This document shows positions 52,601 to 61,414 of a DNA stretch of 64,000 bases, one piece after another. The position numbers and the translations under genes are program-made. Position 1 is the first letter of the stretch. Each line of letters begins with the position of its first letter. Origin of the DNA: Lentzea kentuckyensis (GTDB taxonomy: Bacteria > Actinomycetota > Actinomycetes > Mycobacteriales > Pseudonocardiaceae); assembly GCF_002150765.1 (NCBI RefSeq), contig NZ_MUYM01000032.1:56544-120543 (forward strand). Direction: 5' to 3'. Below the pieces are notes generated by a model, which searched no databases, was not told where the DNA came from, and saw only the letters and a list, made by a program, of their open reading frames with translations.

Positions 52601-53703
52601 AGCTGGTTGTTCTCGACGACCAGGCGCAGACCGCGGCGCGCCGTCAGGTTGCCGAGGCACTCGTTGAGGTCCAGCAGCGTGACGCCGACCAGACCCTCCT
52701 CGAGGATGATCATCTCTTCGCGGCTGATGTCGCCGTCGTCGATGAGGATCACGATGTGCGGCTGGTCGGGCGGCGGCGGGGCGTTGCGGGTGAACCGCTG
52801 CCGGTCGCGCAGGTTCTCGTCCAGCATCGCCTCGATCTCGGCGAGCGAGTTCGCCATCATGCGGCGCTGGCCGATGCCGTCGATGTCGGTGGGGTGCTGC
52901 GCGTGCGGCAGCCACTTCACCCACTCCCACAGCTGCTTCGTGCGGCCCGCGCTGACGACCGCGATCAGCAGGTCGTCCGGGGCGTGGAAGGTGACGAGCT
53001 GGGCGAGCAGGGCGCGCGCGAGATCGCGGCGGTCCTCGATGTCACCGAGCAGGCCGACCGCGGCGAAACCGCGCAGTGCGATGGAGATCGGCAGATCGGG
53101 CACGAGCGAGTGGGCGCGCACGAACCGGCGCAGCGCCAGCGTCGCGATCGGCTCGAGCTCCTCGACCGGACCGGTCTGCGGCGGCACCAGGCGGGTGGCG
53201 AGGCGCTGCGAACCCCGTCCGGCGCGCAGGTGACAGAAGTCGGGGTCGTTCTGGCGGCGTTCCCACATGCGGCGCGTGGTGGCGAGCGACCACAGCATCT
53301 GCGGGTCGGGGTGCACCCACTCGCGCTCGGCGCGCTGCTCGTCGGCAGCCTCGCGGGCGCGGTCGCGCATCTGGCCGAGATACCGCAGGTAGTCCTTGCG
53401 GTCCTCGTTCATCTCGGCGTTCTTCTGGCCCTTGCCGGAGCCCATACCACCCGCCATCATGCCGATGGTCGAGATCATCATCATGCCCGGCATGATCATC
53501 GCCGCGGGCTGCTTGTTCGAGTAGACGAACATCATGCCCATCATGCCCACGGACGCGATGATCATGACGACGGGCATCGCCTTCATCATGATGTTGCCGG
53601 GGATGATCCGGGGGACCTCGGGTGGCGGTTCGAGGTGGACCTCACCGCCCGGAGGCCGGGGAGCAGCAAGGCGTGCCGTTCGCTTGAACTGCAGCGTGCT
53701 CAA
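49678..53703 (-). CDS. eccC: Type VII secretion FtsK/SpoIIIE ATPase EccC
   Basis: The motor of the ESX-4-like system, about 1341 residues. Two transmembrane segments lie near residues 42-85 (MPVVMIIASVGMMGMMFVYS, AAMIMPGMMMISTIGMMAGG). Three ATPase domains follow, with Walker A motifs IGATGSGKSEFLRTL (about 486), VGGPQSGKSMMLRT (about 845) and LADGESGKTNILRT (about 1139). The first domain has a full Walker B (CIDEFSE); the second reads LIVDGWM and the third VIVDDYD, so only the first looks fully catalytic. Homology begins STLQFKRTARLAAPRPPGGE, supporting a TTG start at 53703 with GAAGAGG upstream. It is divergent from eccD. Confidence 0.95.
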   Translation of the reverse strand: MSTLQFKRTARLAAPRPPGGEVHLEPPPEVPRIIPGNIMMKAMPVVMIIASVGMMGMMFVYSNKQPAAMIMPGMMMISTIGMMAGGMGSGKGQKNAEMNEDRKDYLRYLGQMRDRAREAADEQRAEREWVHPDPQMLWSLATTRRMWERRQNDPDFCHLRAGRGSQRLATRLVPPQTGPVEELEPIATLALRRFVRAHSLVPDLPISIALRGFAAVGLLGDIEDRRDLARALLAQLVTFHAPDDLLIAVVSAGRTKQLWEWVKWLPHAQHPTDIDGIGQRRMMANSLAEIEAMLDENLRDRQRFTRNAPPPPDQPHIVILIDDGDISREEMIILEEGLVGVTLLDLNECLGNLTARRGLRLVVENNQLGARSASGVEWFGAPDRLSIVEAEALARRLSPYRMGAAGEAGGDSGEDPLAMSNNPPLLEFMGIPGDPITFDVQQAWRPRPKRDRYRIPFGIGEHGQQVELDIKEAAEDGMGPHGLCIGATGSGKSEFLRTLVLGLLASHSSTALNMILVDFKGGATFLGLDKAPHVAATITNLAGDLSLVDRMKDAIEGEVSRRQEVLAKGNYKNVWDYEKARENGAQLDPLPALFICIDEFSEMLTAKPDFIDIFLQIGRVGRSLQMHMLLASQRLEEGKLRGLDTFLSYRIGLKTFNAAESRAAIGVPDAYELPPIPGSGYLSVQGMPLTRFKALYVSGTYRPAGMQSAGESVAVRSDKRPRFFVPDFIEIPKEPERPVEPVKAAEPKKEEGNEPTQLELIVDRLVGQGPPAHEVWLPPLNEPPTMDTILPPLDVTPDRGLTSPGYGPNGMLQIPVGVVDKPFEQRRDLLWADFSGAAGHGAIVGGPQSGKSMMLRTIIASMSLTHTPQEVQFFCIDLGGGSLATMEDMPHVGGFAGRLDVDKVRRMVAELQTLIAERELRWREARIDLAEFRNRKRRGEIKDDAFGDAFLIVDGWMNFRQEFEMVEPQIQALAAQGLSFGVHVIIGASRWAEIRPAMKDLLGTRFELRLGDPSESEVDRKVAVNVPPGRPGRGITLDGATGRKLHYLVGLPRIDTSQDASTVTAGVQDLSAKLNQAWQGPRAPQVRMLPDLLDHAQFMAHVQQINPNRGHLVPVGVNEDELAPVYLDFDAEPHFVALADGESGKTNILRTIVRGIMQSYTSSEALILLADYRRTMLGFIDTDHLLTYAVSANQFTQNVQEVRASLAKRMPGPDVTQEQLKNRSWWTGPEVFVIVDDYDLVAPQGGTNPMQPLAEFIPQAKDVGLHVVAVRRMGGASRALYDPIIGKLKEIAAPIFIGSGSKEEGNIVGNLKPSPQPPGRGTLVTRKYGQQRMQFAWIPPE

Positions 53704-53945
53704 CTGACAGGCACCTCTTCGACTCTCGTTACGCCACCAGTAGCAACCGACACTATTGCGCATCTGCGCGCGTCACGAAGGTGGGTCCGGAAAAAACCCA
53801 GTCGAACGTGTTCTGCGAACAACACGTGCAGAAGGCGTCGGTGCGGCCATACTAGGGCCGCCCGGCGAGCGTCCGAGTGGACCAATAGGGTCGGGCCGTT
53901 GATTTGCAAGCGCTGTTCTGACTGATTTGACCTTAGGGGGCCCTG

Positions 53946-55349
53946 GTGGCGACCGGTACGACGGTGTTCAGCCGTGTCACGGTGGTGGCACCTCGAACGC
54001 GTATCGACGTCGCGCTGCCTGCCGACGTGGCGGTGGCCGATCTCCTGCCGATGCTGCTGGACATGGCCAGAGAAGCCACTCCGGACGGCGGCGTCCGGCA
54101 CGGCGGCTGGTGCCTCGCGAAGCTCGGCGACAGTCCGCTCGACCCCGCGCGCACGCTGGCCTCGCTCGGCGTCGTCGACGGCGAGCTGCTGCAGTTGCGG
54201 CGCCGCAACGAGAATCCGCCGCCGCCGCTGTACGACGACGTCGTCGACGCGATCGCGGAGTCCGATCCGGACTCGTTCCGGCCGTGGACCAAGGAGACCG
54301 CGCAGCGGTTCGGTCACCTCGCCGGCGCGCTCGCGCTGATCGCCTCCGCGGTGGCGCTGTTCCTGTCCGGCCCGGTGACGCAGGGCGGTTCCGGCAGCGG
54401 GCTCGCCGCCGCGATCGCCGGTGGTGTCGCCGCGATCGCCGCACTGGCCGCGGGCGCGACCATCTCGCGGGCGTACGAAGCGGCGTCGACCGGTGTGCTG
54501 ATCGCCGCGTGCGGTTCGCTGCCGATGGCGTTCGTCGCGGGCTTCCACGCGGTGCCCGGCGTCGGGTTCAACCCGAAGATGCTGCTCGCCTCCGCGCTGA
54601 TGATGATCTTCGCGTGGGGCGGCATCCTGCTGATCGGGCAGGGCATCACGGTGTTCATCGCCGCGGCGACCGGCGGCACGCTGGTGGCGCTCGCGTTCCT
54701 CGTCGCGACGTTCGTCGACCACCCGCTGGCCGGTGTGGCCGCCGCGACCGGCGCGGTCGCGCTCGCCGCGCTGTCCATGCTGCCCAGGCTCACGCTGCAG
54801 CTGGCCAAGATCCCGCCGCCCGTCGTGCCGACGAACGCCGAGGACCTCAAGGAGGACAGCGGCTTCCCGGAGTACGCGGTGATCGAGCGCCGCACCGCCG
54901 TGGCCCACCAGTACCTCACCGGCATGATCATCGGCACTGGCGCCATTGCGGCGCTGGCCGCCATCGTCGCGGCGGGCTCCGGCACGGTCTGGGGCCCGAT
55001 CTACGGCGTCGTCGTCGCGATCGTGCTGATGATGCGCGGCCGTGCGTACGCGAACGGCGCGCAGGCCGTGGCGCTGCTGTCCACCGGCATGTTCGCCAGC
55101 GCCGGCATCCTGCTGGGCTGGCTGATCACGGCGAACTCGTTCAGCCGCATCGCGTTCGTGTTCGGCACGCTGCTGATCCTCGGCGCCGGCGCACTCGTGC
55201 TCGGGGTGATCTTCCCCAACCAGAAGTTCTCGCCGCCGCTGCGCCGCACCGTCGACATCGTCGAGGCGATCCTCATCGCCGCGGTGGTGCCGCTGGCGCT
55301 GGCCGTGATGGACCTGTACTCCGTGTTCCGGGGCCTGATCTCGCTATGA
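53946..55349 (+). CDS. eccD: Type VII secretion membrane protein EccD
   Basis: A 467-residue channel component. Residues 1-90 are a ubiquitin-like cytosolic domain (FSRVTVVAPRTRIDVALPAD, LDPARTLASLGVVDGELLQL). Some eleven transmembrane helices follow to the end (FGHLAGALALIASAVALFLS to RRTVDIVEAILIAAVVPLAL). The GTG has AGGGGG about five bases upstream. The stop overlaps the mycosin start (ATGA), giving an eccD-mycP operon as at Rv3448-Rv3449. Confidence 0.94.
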   Translation: MATGTTVFSRVTVVAPRTRIDVALPADVAVADLLPMLLDMAREATPDGGVRHGGWCLAKLGDSPLDPARTLASLGVVDGELLQLRRRNENPPPPLYDDVVDAIAESDPDSFRPWTKETAQRFGHLAGALALIASAVALFLSGPVTQGGSGSGLAAAIAGGVAAIAALAAGATISRAYEAASTGVLIAACGSLPMAFVAGFHAVPGVGFNPKMLLASALMMIFAWGGILLIGQGITVFIAAATGGTLVALAFLVATFVDHPLAGVAAATGAVALAALSMLPRLTLQLAKIPPPVVPTNAEDLKEDSGFPEYAVIERRTAVAHQYLTGMIIGTGAIAALAAIVAAGSGTVWGPIYGVVVAIVLMMRGRAYANGAQAVALLSTGMFASAGILLGWLITANSFSRIAFVFGTLLILGAGALVLGVIFPNQKFSPPLRRTVDIVEAILIAAVVPLALAVMDLYSVFRGLISL

Positions 55350-56767
55350 GGCCCGGAATCAGGCGCACCACGGCGGCCGCGACCGCCGGACTGCTGCTGC
55401 TGACGGGGGCGCTTCCGCAGGCCTCCGCTCAGCCGTCGTCCACCCCGGCGACGGCGCGGCCGAACTCGGTCCCGCCGGACCTGCCGCCCGGCACCCAGCC
55501 TCCGACGGACCAGGCCAAGCCGGACGTCAAGTACGAGCGCACCAGCAAGGAATGCGTCGCGTCCGACACCAAGAACGAGCTGATCGAGGCGAAGCCCTGG
55601 GGTCAGGTCAACCTGAACCTCGACCAGGCGCACAAGTTCGCGACCGGCAAGGGAATCAGGATCGCGATCATCGACACCGGTGTCGATCCGCGCAACCCCC
55701 GCTTCGGCGGCCGGGTGAAGCCCGGTGGCGAGTACGTCGACAACAGCAAGAACGCGAACGGCACGGACGACTGCGACGGTCACGGCACCGAGGTGGCCGG
55801 CGTCGCCGCGGCGGCCAGGACCGAGGGCGACTTCGTCGGCGCCGCACCGGCAGCGGAGATCCTCGCGATCCGGCAGACCAGCGACCGCTACGAGTTCAAG
55901 GGCGACGCGGCCAACCCGGACAAGCGCACCTCCGCCGGCAAGGTGGGCACGCTGGCCCAGGCGATCGTCCGCGCGGCGGACCAGAACGCCAAGGTCATCA
56001 ACATCTCGCTGACGAACTGCGGCACTCCCAAGGGGTTCAGCTCGGACGACAAGGCTCTGCAGGCCGCGATCCGGTACGCGGTGGACGTCAAGGACGTGGT
56101 GATCGTCACGGCCGCCGGCAACCTCAGCACGCAGGGCGCCGGATGCACCAAGCAGAACGACAACCTGGACCCGAACAACGTCAACGTGGTCTCGTCGCCG
56201 GCGTGGTTCGCCGACGACGTGCTGTCCGTGGGCTCCATCGCCCGCTCGGGCGAGGTCTCCACGTTCAGCGTCTGGGGCCCGTGGGTGAGCATCGCCGCAC
56301 CGGGTGAGGAGATCATCTCCGTCGACCCCAAGGGCACCGGCCTGACGAACGCCAACGTCACCGCGCAGGAGACGACGGACATCAAGGGCACGAGCTTCGC
56401 CTCACCGTACGTCGCCGGCATCACGGCGCTGGTGCGCGAGCGGTTCCCGGACCTCAAGGCGCGCCAGGTGATGGACCGCCTCAAGGCCACGGCCCTGCAC
56501 CCCGGCAACATCTCGGGCAGGGACAACAAGGTCGGCTTCGGCATGGTGAACCCGGTGGCCGCGCTGACCGCGGTGCTGCCGGCCGAGGCGGCCGGCTACC
56601 AGAAGCCGCAGCCGAAGGAGATGAACACGGCCGTCACCCCGCCGCAGGGGCTCGACTGGCCGCCGATCATCGTGGCGCTGAGCGGAATCGGGGTCGGTGG
56701 CGCGCTGCTGATGCTGACGCTGTTCGTGCGCAACTCGCTCAGCCGGAAGCGGACCCGTCAGGTCTAG
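55346..56767 (+). CDS. mycP: Mycosin (membrane-anchored subtilisin-like serine protease) MycP
   Basis: A 473-residue protease that stabilises the ESX membrane complex and processes substrates. A signal peptide (AAATAGLLLLTGALPQASA) precedes a Pro-rich linker. The catalytic triad is D110 (IAIIDTGVDP), H146 (DCDGHGTEVAGV) and S350 (IKGTSFASPYVAGI), with oxyanion N259 in TAAGN. A C-terminal transmembrane helix (IIVALSGIGVGGALLMLTLF) ends in the basic tail SRKRTRQV. It is coupled to eccD and terminated by the hairpin at 56782. Confidence 0.95.
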   Translation: MRPGIRRTTAAATAGLLLLTGALPQASAQPSSTPATARPNSVPPDLPPGTQPPTDQAKPDVKYERTSKECVASDTKNELIEAKPWGQVNLNLDQAHKFATGKGIRIAIIDTGVDPRNPRFGGRVKPGGEYVDNSKNANGTDDCDGHGTEVAGVAAAARTEGDFVGAAPAAEILAIRQTSDRYEFKGDAANPDKRTSAGKVGTLAQAIVRAADQNAKVINISLTNCGTPKGFSSDDKALQAAIRYAVDVKDVVIVTAAGNLSTQGAGCTKQNDNLDPNNVNVVSSPAWFADDVLSVGSIARSGEVSTFSVWGPWVSIAAPGEEIISVDPKGTGLTNANVTAQETTDIKGTSFASPYVAGITALVRERFPDLKARQVMDRLKATALHPGNISGRDNKVGFGMVNPVAALTAVLPAEAAGYQKPQPKEMNTAVTPPQGLDWPPIIVALSGIGVGGALLMLTLFVRNSLSRKRTRQV

Positions 56768-56781
56768 CCTTCTTGTCACAC

Positions 56782-56827
56782 AACGGAAACGGCCCCGCTG
56801 GAATTCACCAGCGGGGCCGTTTCCGTT
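56782..56827. terminator. Bidirectional terminator after mycP
   Basis: A 20-bp perfect stem: AACGGAAACGGCCCCGCTGG (56782-56801) with 56808-56827, loop AATTCA. It separates mycP from the convergent WXG100/Gly-tail gene. Confidence 0.92.
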
Positions 56828-56863
56828 TGTTCCGAAGCTGTTTCGAAGGCTGTTTCGAAACGT

Positions 56864-57928
56864 TCAGTCGTCGTCGCCGATCGTCTTCGGCGCGGCCTTC
56901 TTCGGTTTGCCGAGCAGGTCGTCGATCGAGCCGGTGAGCCGTTGCTTCGGCTTGTGCTCCTTGTCGCCGCCCTGCTGACCGCCACCGTGGCCCATGCCAC
57001 CCATCATGCCGCCGCCCATCATGGCGCCGCCGGGAGCGGCGCCAGAACGCCCGCTGGCGGCTGCGGCGGCCTGACCGGCCCCAGCACCCTTGTCCGGGGG
57101 CGGCGCTTGCTCAGCGACGCCCGTGGAGCCCCCGAACTGCATCTGCTGCGGCGCGGCGGCAGCCGGAGCGCCGACCGAACCGACGCCACCACCGACCCCA
57201 CCACCGACACCGCCGCCCGTGCCACCACCGTGCGCGGCGGTGCCCGCCGCAGCCGTGACGGAGGCCTTGGCCGGTTCGGGCGCCTTGGTCTCCGGCTTGG
57301 CGGGGGCCGTGTACGTCCAGTCCTTCTCGGGGTACTTGTGCTCCATCCGCACGGCGTCGAAGCCCTCGGCCTCACCGGACACCCCGTCGCAGAGCTTGAG
57401 GAACGCCTCCAGCACCTGCCGCGCGGACTCGTGCAGTTCACGGACCGGCGCCTTGAGGTCCTCGATGTGTTTGATCGCACGCTGGTCGCCCTCCAGGGGC
57501 AACGCCGCGGTGCCGGACACCGAGTCGGCGGCGTCGGCGAGCACGTGCGCCATGTCCTGCACGATGTCGCGAACGCCGTCCGCGGTCTCCTCCAGCGCGT
57601 CCGCCATCGCGGTCATCGCGTCGGACATGTCACCGCCGGCGAGCCCCACCTTGCGCATGTGGTCGAGGAACGCGTCGGCGTCCTTGCCCTGCCACCGCGC
57701 GTCGACGCCGCCCAGCGGTGCCGCCACGTGCTTGTTGACCGCCTCGGTCACCTTCGCGGCCTTGCGCCAGCGTTCGGATTCCTCGCGCAGGTCGTTCCAG
57801 TCACCCACCAGCGGGTCGAAGAAGTCGTGCACGAGGTCCACGACACCGAGCTTGCGACTCACCTGCGAGAGGTAGTCGAGCTCGGGACCGACCTCGGCCG
57901 CGATCTGCTTGCCGTCCTTGGCCACCAC
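56864..57928 (-). CDS. WXG100-domain protein with Gly/Met-rich tail
   Basis: A 354-residue putative ESX substrate. The N-terminal helical region contains the turn W79-Q-G81 in GGVDARWQGKDADAFLDHM, like PPE or WXG100 proteins. After residue 205 it becomes Ala/Pro/Gly-rich (GGGVGGGVGGGVGSVG) and ends GAMMGGGMMGGMG...GGGQQGGDKEH...RLTGSIDDLLG. The end closely resembles that of the 909-residue candidate at 36552-39281. It follows the EspC-like gene by 8 bp and eccB beyond it. The start GTG has a G-run just upstream. Confidence 0.8.
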   Translation of the reverse strand: MVAKDGKQIAAEVGPELDYLSQVSRKLGVVDLVHDFFDPLVGDWNDLREESERWRKAAKVTEAVNKHVAAPLGGVDARWQGKDADAFLDHMRKVGLAGGDMSDAMTAMADALEETADGVRDIVQDMAHVLADAADSVSGTAALPLEGDQRAIKHIEDLKAPVRELHESARQVLEAFLKLCDGVSGEAEGFDAVRMEHKYPEKDWTYTAPAKPETKAPEPAKASVTAAAGTAAHGGGTGGGVGGGVGGGVGSVGAPAAAAPQQMQFGGSTGVAEQAPPPDKGAGAGQAAAAASGRSGAAPGGAMMGGGMMGGMGHGGGQQGGDKEHKPKQRLTGSIDDLLGKPKKAAPKTIGDDD

Positions 57929-57936
57929 AGGTCCCC

Positions 57937-58254
57937 CTACCGCCGGTCAGCCTTCTTGATCAGCTGCAACGCGTCCTCGTCGCCGCGTCCGTGCTCCTTC
58001 GCCACGGCATGCAGCCCCTTGGCGGCGGCGTCGAGCGTGTCGCAGGCGCGGGCGAGCTGCGAGTTCAGCAGCTCGGCCGCGCGTGCGTAGGCCTGGGCGG
58101 TGCCGACCGTTCTGCCGATCTCGCCGAACGACTGCGGGCGCAGCGGGGACGCCTTCATGGCGTCCCGCACCCGCCTCAGATCGTCCGTCGTGCCGTCGAT
58201 CCGGTCGGCGTACTGCTCCAACCACTGCGGATCAACGGATATGCGACCGGCCAC
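57937..58254 (-). CDS. EspC/DUF2580-like small secretion protein
   Basis: A 105-residue helical protein (SVDPQWLEQYADRIDGTTDD, RACDTLDAAAKGLHAVAKEH) of the size and pattern of EspC-type ESX substrates. It has no WXG triplet. It lies between eccB and the WXG100/Gly-tail protein on one strand, and is a probable partner of the latter. The GTG start is used. Confidence 0.75.
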   Translation of the reverse strand: MAGRISVDPQWLEQYADRIDGTTDDLRRVRDAMKASPLRPQSFGEIGRTVGTAQAYARAAELLNSQLARACDTLDAAAKGLHAVAKEHGRGDEDALQLIKKADRR

Positions 58255-58327
58255 GACTGTCCCCTAACGACACTTCCGGGTGCTTCATGTGCCTGCATTC
58301 GACGGTGATGCACCCGGTCTGGTTCCG

Positions 58328-59938
58328 CTACTTCTGCGCTGCCTGCTGCGGATCCTTGATCTTGCCGTTCGGTGCCGGGATCGAGTCGTAGCTGCGGTTC
58401 GCCTCGTTCTTGTTGAGCTGCGGCCCCATCGGCAACAGGCTCAGGATCTGGTTCGGTGCCGGCGGGAAGTTCCCCTGCAGGCCCAGCGCCGCCGCGGTGC
58501 CGGCGTCCGGGACGCCGTAGCGGACGCCACGGCCGGTGACGATCTGCACCGGACCCGTGCCGAAGTCGTTGACGCCCTGGCTGGCCCGCACGACCGCCTG
58601 CTTGCCGGGCAGCATCATGAACTCGTCGATGATCTCGCCACCCGCACCCGGCGCGTTCAGCTCGACCGCGGACATCTCCGCCGGTCCAGGGATCTTGGAG
58701 CCGATCGTCACGGAGACGTGCTCGGACCTGTTGTCCGCGGTGTAGTTCTCGGCCTTCCAGCCCAGGCACAGCACCGTGTTGTTGGCGTTCGCCTCGAGCG
58801 CGGTCGGGATCTTCGTCGGGTAGGAGGTGAGGTCGAGCGGGTTCGCCGGGTCCTTGTGGTCCGCGATCGCGGACGGCGAGACCGGAATCGACTTCTGGTT
58901 GTTCGAGTACGCGTAGCGCAGCAGGTCGCCGACGGTCTCGTCGACGGTCTGGAAGCCGTCCTCCAGCGCCACCATGTACTCCAGCGTGCCGGTCCGTTCG
59001 ACCGAGACGACGTCACCGATCTTGACCCTCGTCTCGGTGACGTAGGTCGCCTGCTGGCCCTGGTTGGGGATGACCGGCGCCCTCAGCTCCGAGACCTCGG
59101 GGATGGCGCTGAGCAGCGCGGAGCTGATCGCGCGCGGCTGCTTGCCCTTCAACTTCAGGGCGTTCATCACCTTGTCGTTCTTCAGGTCCACCTCGGCGCG
59201 GACCGTCGACGACGAGATGTCCTTGAGCTGCTGGGGCCTCTTGTAGATCAGGAAGGCCTTCTTCGCGCCGGTGCGCTCCTGCACCAGCACCGCCTCGTCG
59301 CCGAGCTCCGGGTTGCCACCGCTCACACCGGCGATCACGGAGGTCTTGATCAGGTTCTCCGCCGCCTGGTTCTCGCGGAACCGGTCCAGCCGGAGGGTGT
59401 CGCACACCGACCACTGGGCGTCGATCCGGATCTTCTCCTCGGGCAGCACGTCCGGCGCGTCCGGCAGACCGGTGAGCCTGCCGCGCGGCAGGCTCGCCAG
59501 CGCCGCCTCGCTCACCAGCTTCGGGCTGCCGCCGGCCGCCTCCTGCTTCGCGCCCGTCGTACCGCCCGGTGCGTCGCCGCCACCGGCCTGCTGGTCCGGG
59601 TTGTTGCGCGAGTACCAGAGCAGCCGGGCCGACGCGAGGTTCGTCATCGGGATCAACCGCCGCGGCGAGTTGTCGACGACGTAGACCTGGCCGGTCTCCT
59701 TGCTGATGGCGATCTGCGTCTCGTTGTCCAGCTTCGGTGCCGGGCTGAAAAGGCCGTACACCAGGAAGCCGAGCAGACCGACGACGCCAAGCACCACGCC
59801 GACCGTTGTCGCGCGCGAGTGATTGCGCATGGGGTCATGCAGCATCACTGCGTCTCTGCGGACCAGAGCGGACTGCATCCGCCGCAGGACGAATTGGTAG
59901 GCCTGGACCTGTGACTTGGTGGTGGGTGTTGATGCCAT
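58328..59938 (-). CDS. eccB: Type VII secretion protein EccB
   Basis: A 536-residue periplasm-facing component of the ESX membrane complex. The cytosolic N-terminus TTKSQVQAYQFVLRRMQSAL and VRRDAVMLHDPMRNH is diagnostic. One transmembrane helix follows (TTVGVVLGVVGLLGFLVYGL), then the large external domain with IAISKETGQVYVVDN, two Cys (VCDTLRL, VLCLGW), GVRYGVPDAGTAAALGL and APNQILSLLPMGPQL. ATG 59938 is chosen over the longer open frame upstream. It is followed by two substrate-like genes and is divergent from eccE. Confidence 0.95.
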   Translation of the reverse strand: MASTPTTKSQVQAYQFVLRRMQSALVRRDAVMLHDPMRNHSRATTVGVVLGVVGLLGFLVYGLFSPAPKLDNETQIAISKETGQVYVVDNSPRRLIPMTNLASARLLWYSRNNPDQQAGGGDAPGGTTGAKQEAAGGSPKLVSEAALASLPRGRLTGLPDAPDVLPEEKIRIDAQWSVCDTLRLDRFRENQAAENLIKTSVIAGVSGGNPELGDEAVLVQERTGAKKAFLIYKRPQQLKDISSSTVRAEVDLKNDKVMNALKLKGKQPRAISSALLSAIPEVSELRAPVIPNQGQQATYVTETRVKIGDVVSVERTGTLEYMVALEDGFQTVDETVGDLLRYAYSNNQKSIPVSPSAIADHKDPANPLDLTSYPTKIPTALEANANNTVLCLGWKAENYTADNRSEHVSVTIGSKIPGPAEMSAVELNAPGAGGEIIDEFMMLPGKQAVVRASQGVNDFGTGPVQIVTGRGVRYGVPDAGTAAALGLQGNFPPAPNQILSLLPMGPQLNKNEANRSYDSIPAPNGKIKDPQQAAQK

Positions 59939-60055
59939 TCTCGGCTCGCTGCTCTCCCAGTCGCGGTACGGTTCGGCAGGATAGCCGGACGCAGGTTGCT
60001 CCGTGGGCCGGTTCGCCAAGCCCACCGACCATCGAGGGGAAAGAGACCACAACGG

Positions 60056-61414
60056 ATGTCCGTGACCACTCCACATCCGCCCCGGCCGAACCCAGGGATG
60101 GCACGGCCGCAGGGACCTGGGGTTCCTGGCCAGCAGGCACCTGTGCCTCCTCGTCCTGTCGGGCGTGTCCGGCGCAGAGGTGCCGGAGTCAGCCTCGGCT
60201 CTTTGCCCGTCTCGAACGTAGTCACGATCGAGATCGGTCTCGCCATCGCACTCCTCGTGCTGACGCTCATGGGCGTGAAGAAGGGCGACGCGCTGAACGT
60301 CGTCTCCGTCTCGATCGCCGGCGCTGTGCTTCTCGTCGCACTGATCCTGGCGTTCACCCGATCGCGTGGTCGTTGGCTGACCCAGTGGATCGGTGTCCGG
60401 CTGCGCTACAACTTCCGGTCGCACAGCCGCACCGCGAACCGCGCGGCGGCGCAGGAGTCCAAGCCCGGTGACGACGAGATGCAGGTGCTCGGCCCGGAGG
60501 ACCCGCGCGTCGCGTTGCTGCGCCTGGCGATCCCGGACCTGGTGATCGCGAAGGGCGTGGACCACGAACGCCGCCCGCTCGCGCTGTCGTGGCACGACGG
60601 CGTGTGGACGGCGGTGCTGCTGGTCGACCCGACCCCGCCGCTGATCTCCGAGGTCGGCTCGGCGCGGTCGCTGCCGCTCGGCGCGCTGGCGCCGTGCCTG
60701 GAGGACCGCGGTGTCGTCCTGGACGCGATCACCGTGATCTGGCACTGCTACCCCGGCAGCGCGGCACTTCCGCCGAACTCGCCCGCGGTCAGCTCGTACA
60801 TGGAGGTGCTCGGCCCGCTGCCCGCGGCGGCCCGGCGCACCACGTGGATCACGGTCCGGCTCGACCCGCGCCGGTGTGGCGAGGCGATCCGGGAGCGCGG
60901 CGGCGGCGTCGTCGGTGCGCACCGTGCGTTGATCGGCGCGTTGTCCCGTGTCCGCAACGCTCTGGAGTCCGCCGGCGTCACCATCCGCCCGCTCGACTCG
61001 GACGAACTGCTGCGCGCGGCGATCTCGTCGGCCGAGCTGACCGCCGCCGTCGGCAACACGAACCCCGTGTCGCTGCGGGAGAAGTGGTCGGGCGTCACGG
61101 CGGGTGGCGTTGGTCACGCGAGCTACGCGATCACCGGCTGGCCGTCGAAGGGCCTCAAGGGCAACCTGAACTCGCTGACCGGTGTGCGCGCTCTCTCGTC
61201 GACGCTCGCGATGTCCATCTCACCGTCCCGTGAGGACGGTCAGGTGTCGCTGCGCGGCCTGGTGCGGGTGAGCGCCCGCACGCCGAGCGAGCTGGACCGC
61301 GCGGAGGACCAGTTGTCGAAGCTGAGTGACAAACTCGACATCACGCTGACCCCGTTGCGGGGCATGCAGCTCGCCGGCCTGGCCGCGACGCTGCCGCTGG
61401 GAGGTGTGGCATGA
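60056..61414 (+). CDS. eccE: Type VII secretion protein EccE
   Basis: A 452-residue component of the ESX membrane complex. A Pro-rich N-terminus precedes two transmembrane helices (TIEIGLAIALLVLTLMGVKK, VSIAGAVLLVALILAFTRSR). The soluble domain follows with RWLTQWIGVRLRYNFRSHSR, LVIAKGVDHERRPLALSWHD and a C-terminal ELDRAEDQLSKLSDKLDITL. Mycobacterial ESX-4 loci usually lack EccE, so its presence suggests a complete, older form of the system. ATG 60056 is used. The stop overlaps the next gene (ATGA). Confidence 0.85.
   Translation: MSVTTPHPPRPNPGMARPQGPGVPGQQAPVPPRPVGRVRRRGAGVSLGSLPVSNVVTIEIGLAIALLVLTLMGVKKGDALNVVSVSIAGAVLLVALILAFTRSRGRWLTQWIGVRLRYNFRSHSRTANRAAAQESKPGDDEMQVLGPEDPRVALLRLAIPDLVIAKGVDHERRPLALSWHDGVWTAVLLVDPTPPLISEVGSARSLPLGALAPCLEDRGVVLDAITVIWHCYPGSAALPPNSPAVSSYMEVLGPLPAAARRTTWITVRLDPRRCGEAIRERGGGVVGAHRALIGALSRVRNALESAGVTIRPLDSDELLRAAISSAELTAAVGNTNPVSLREKWSGVTAGGVGHASYAITGWPSKGLKGNLNSLTGVRALSSTLAMSISPSREDGQVSLRGLVRVSARTPSELDRAEDQLSKLSDKLDITLTPLRGMQLAGLAATLPLGGVA

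Noticed and set aside
49564..53925. Plus-strand open frame of more than 1400 codons opposite eccC
   Set aside because: Third-position GC bias of eccC keeps the antisense frame open; eccC has unmistakable ATPase motifs.
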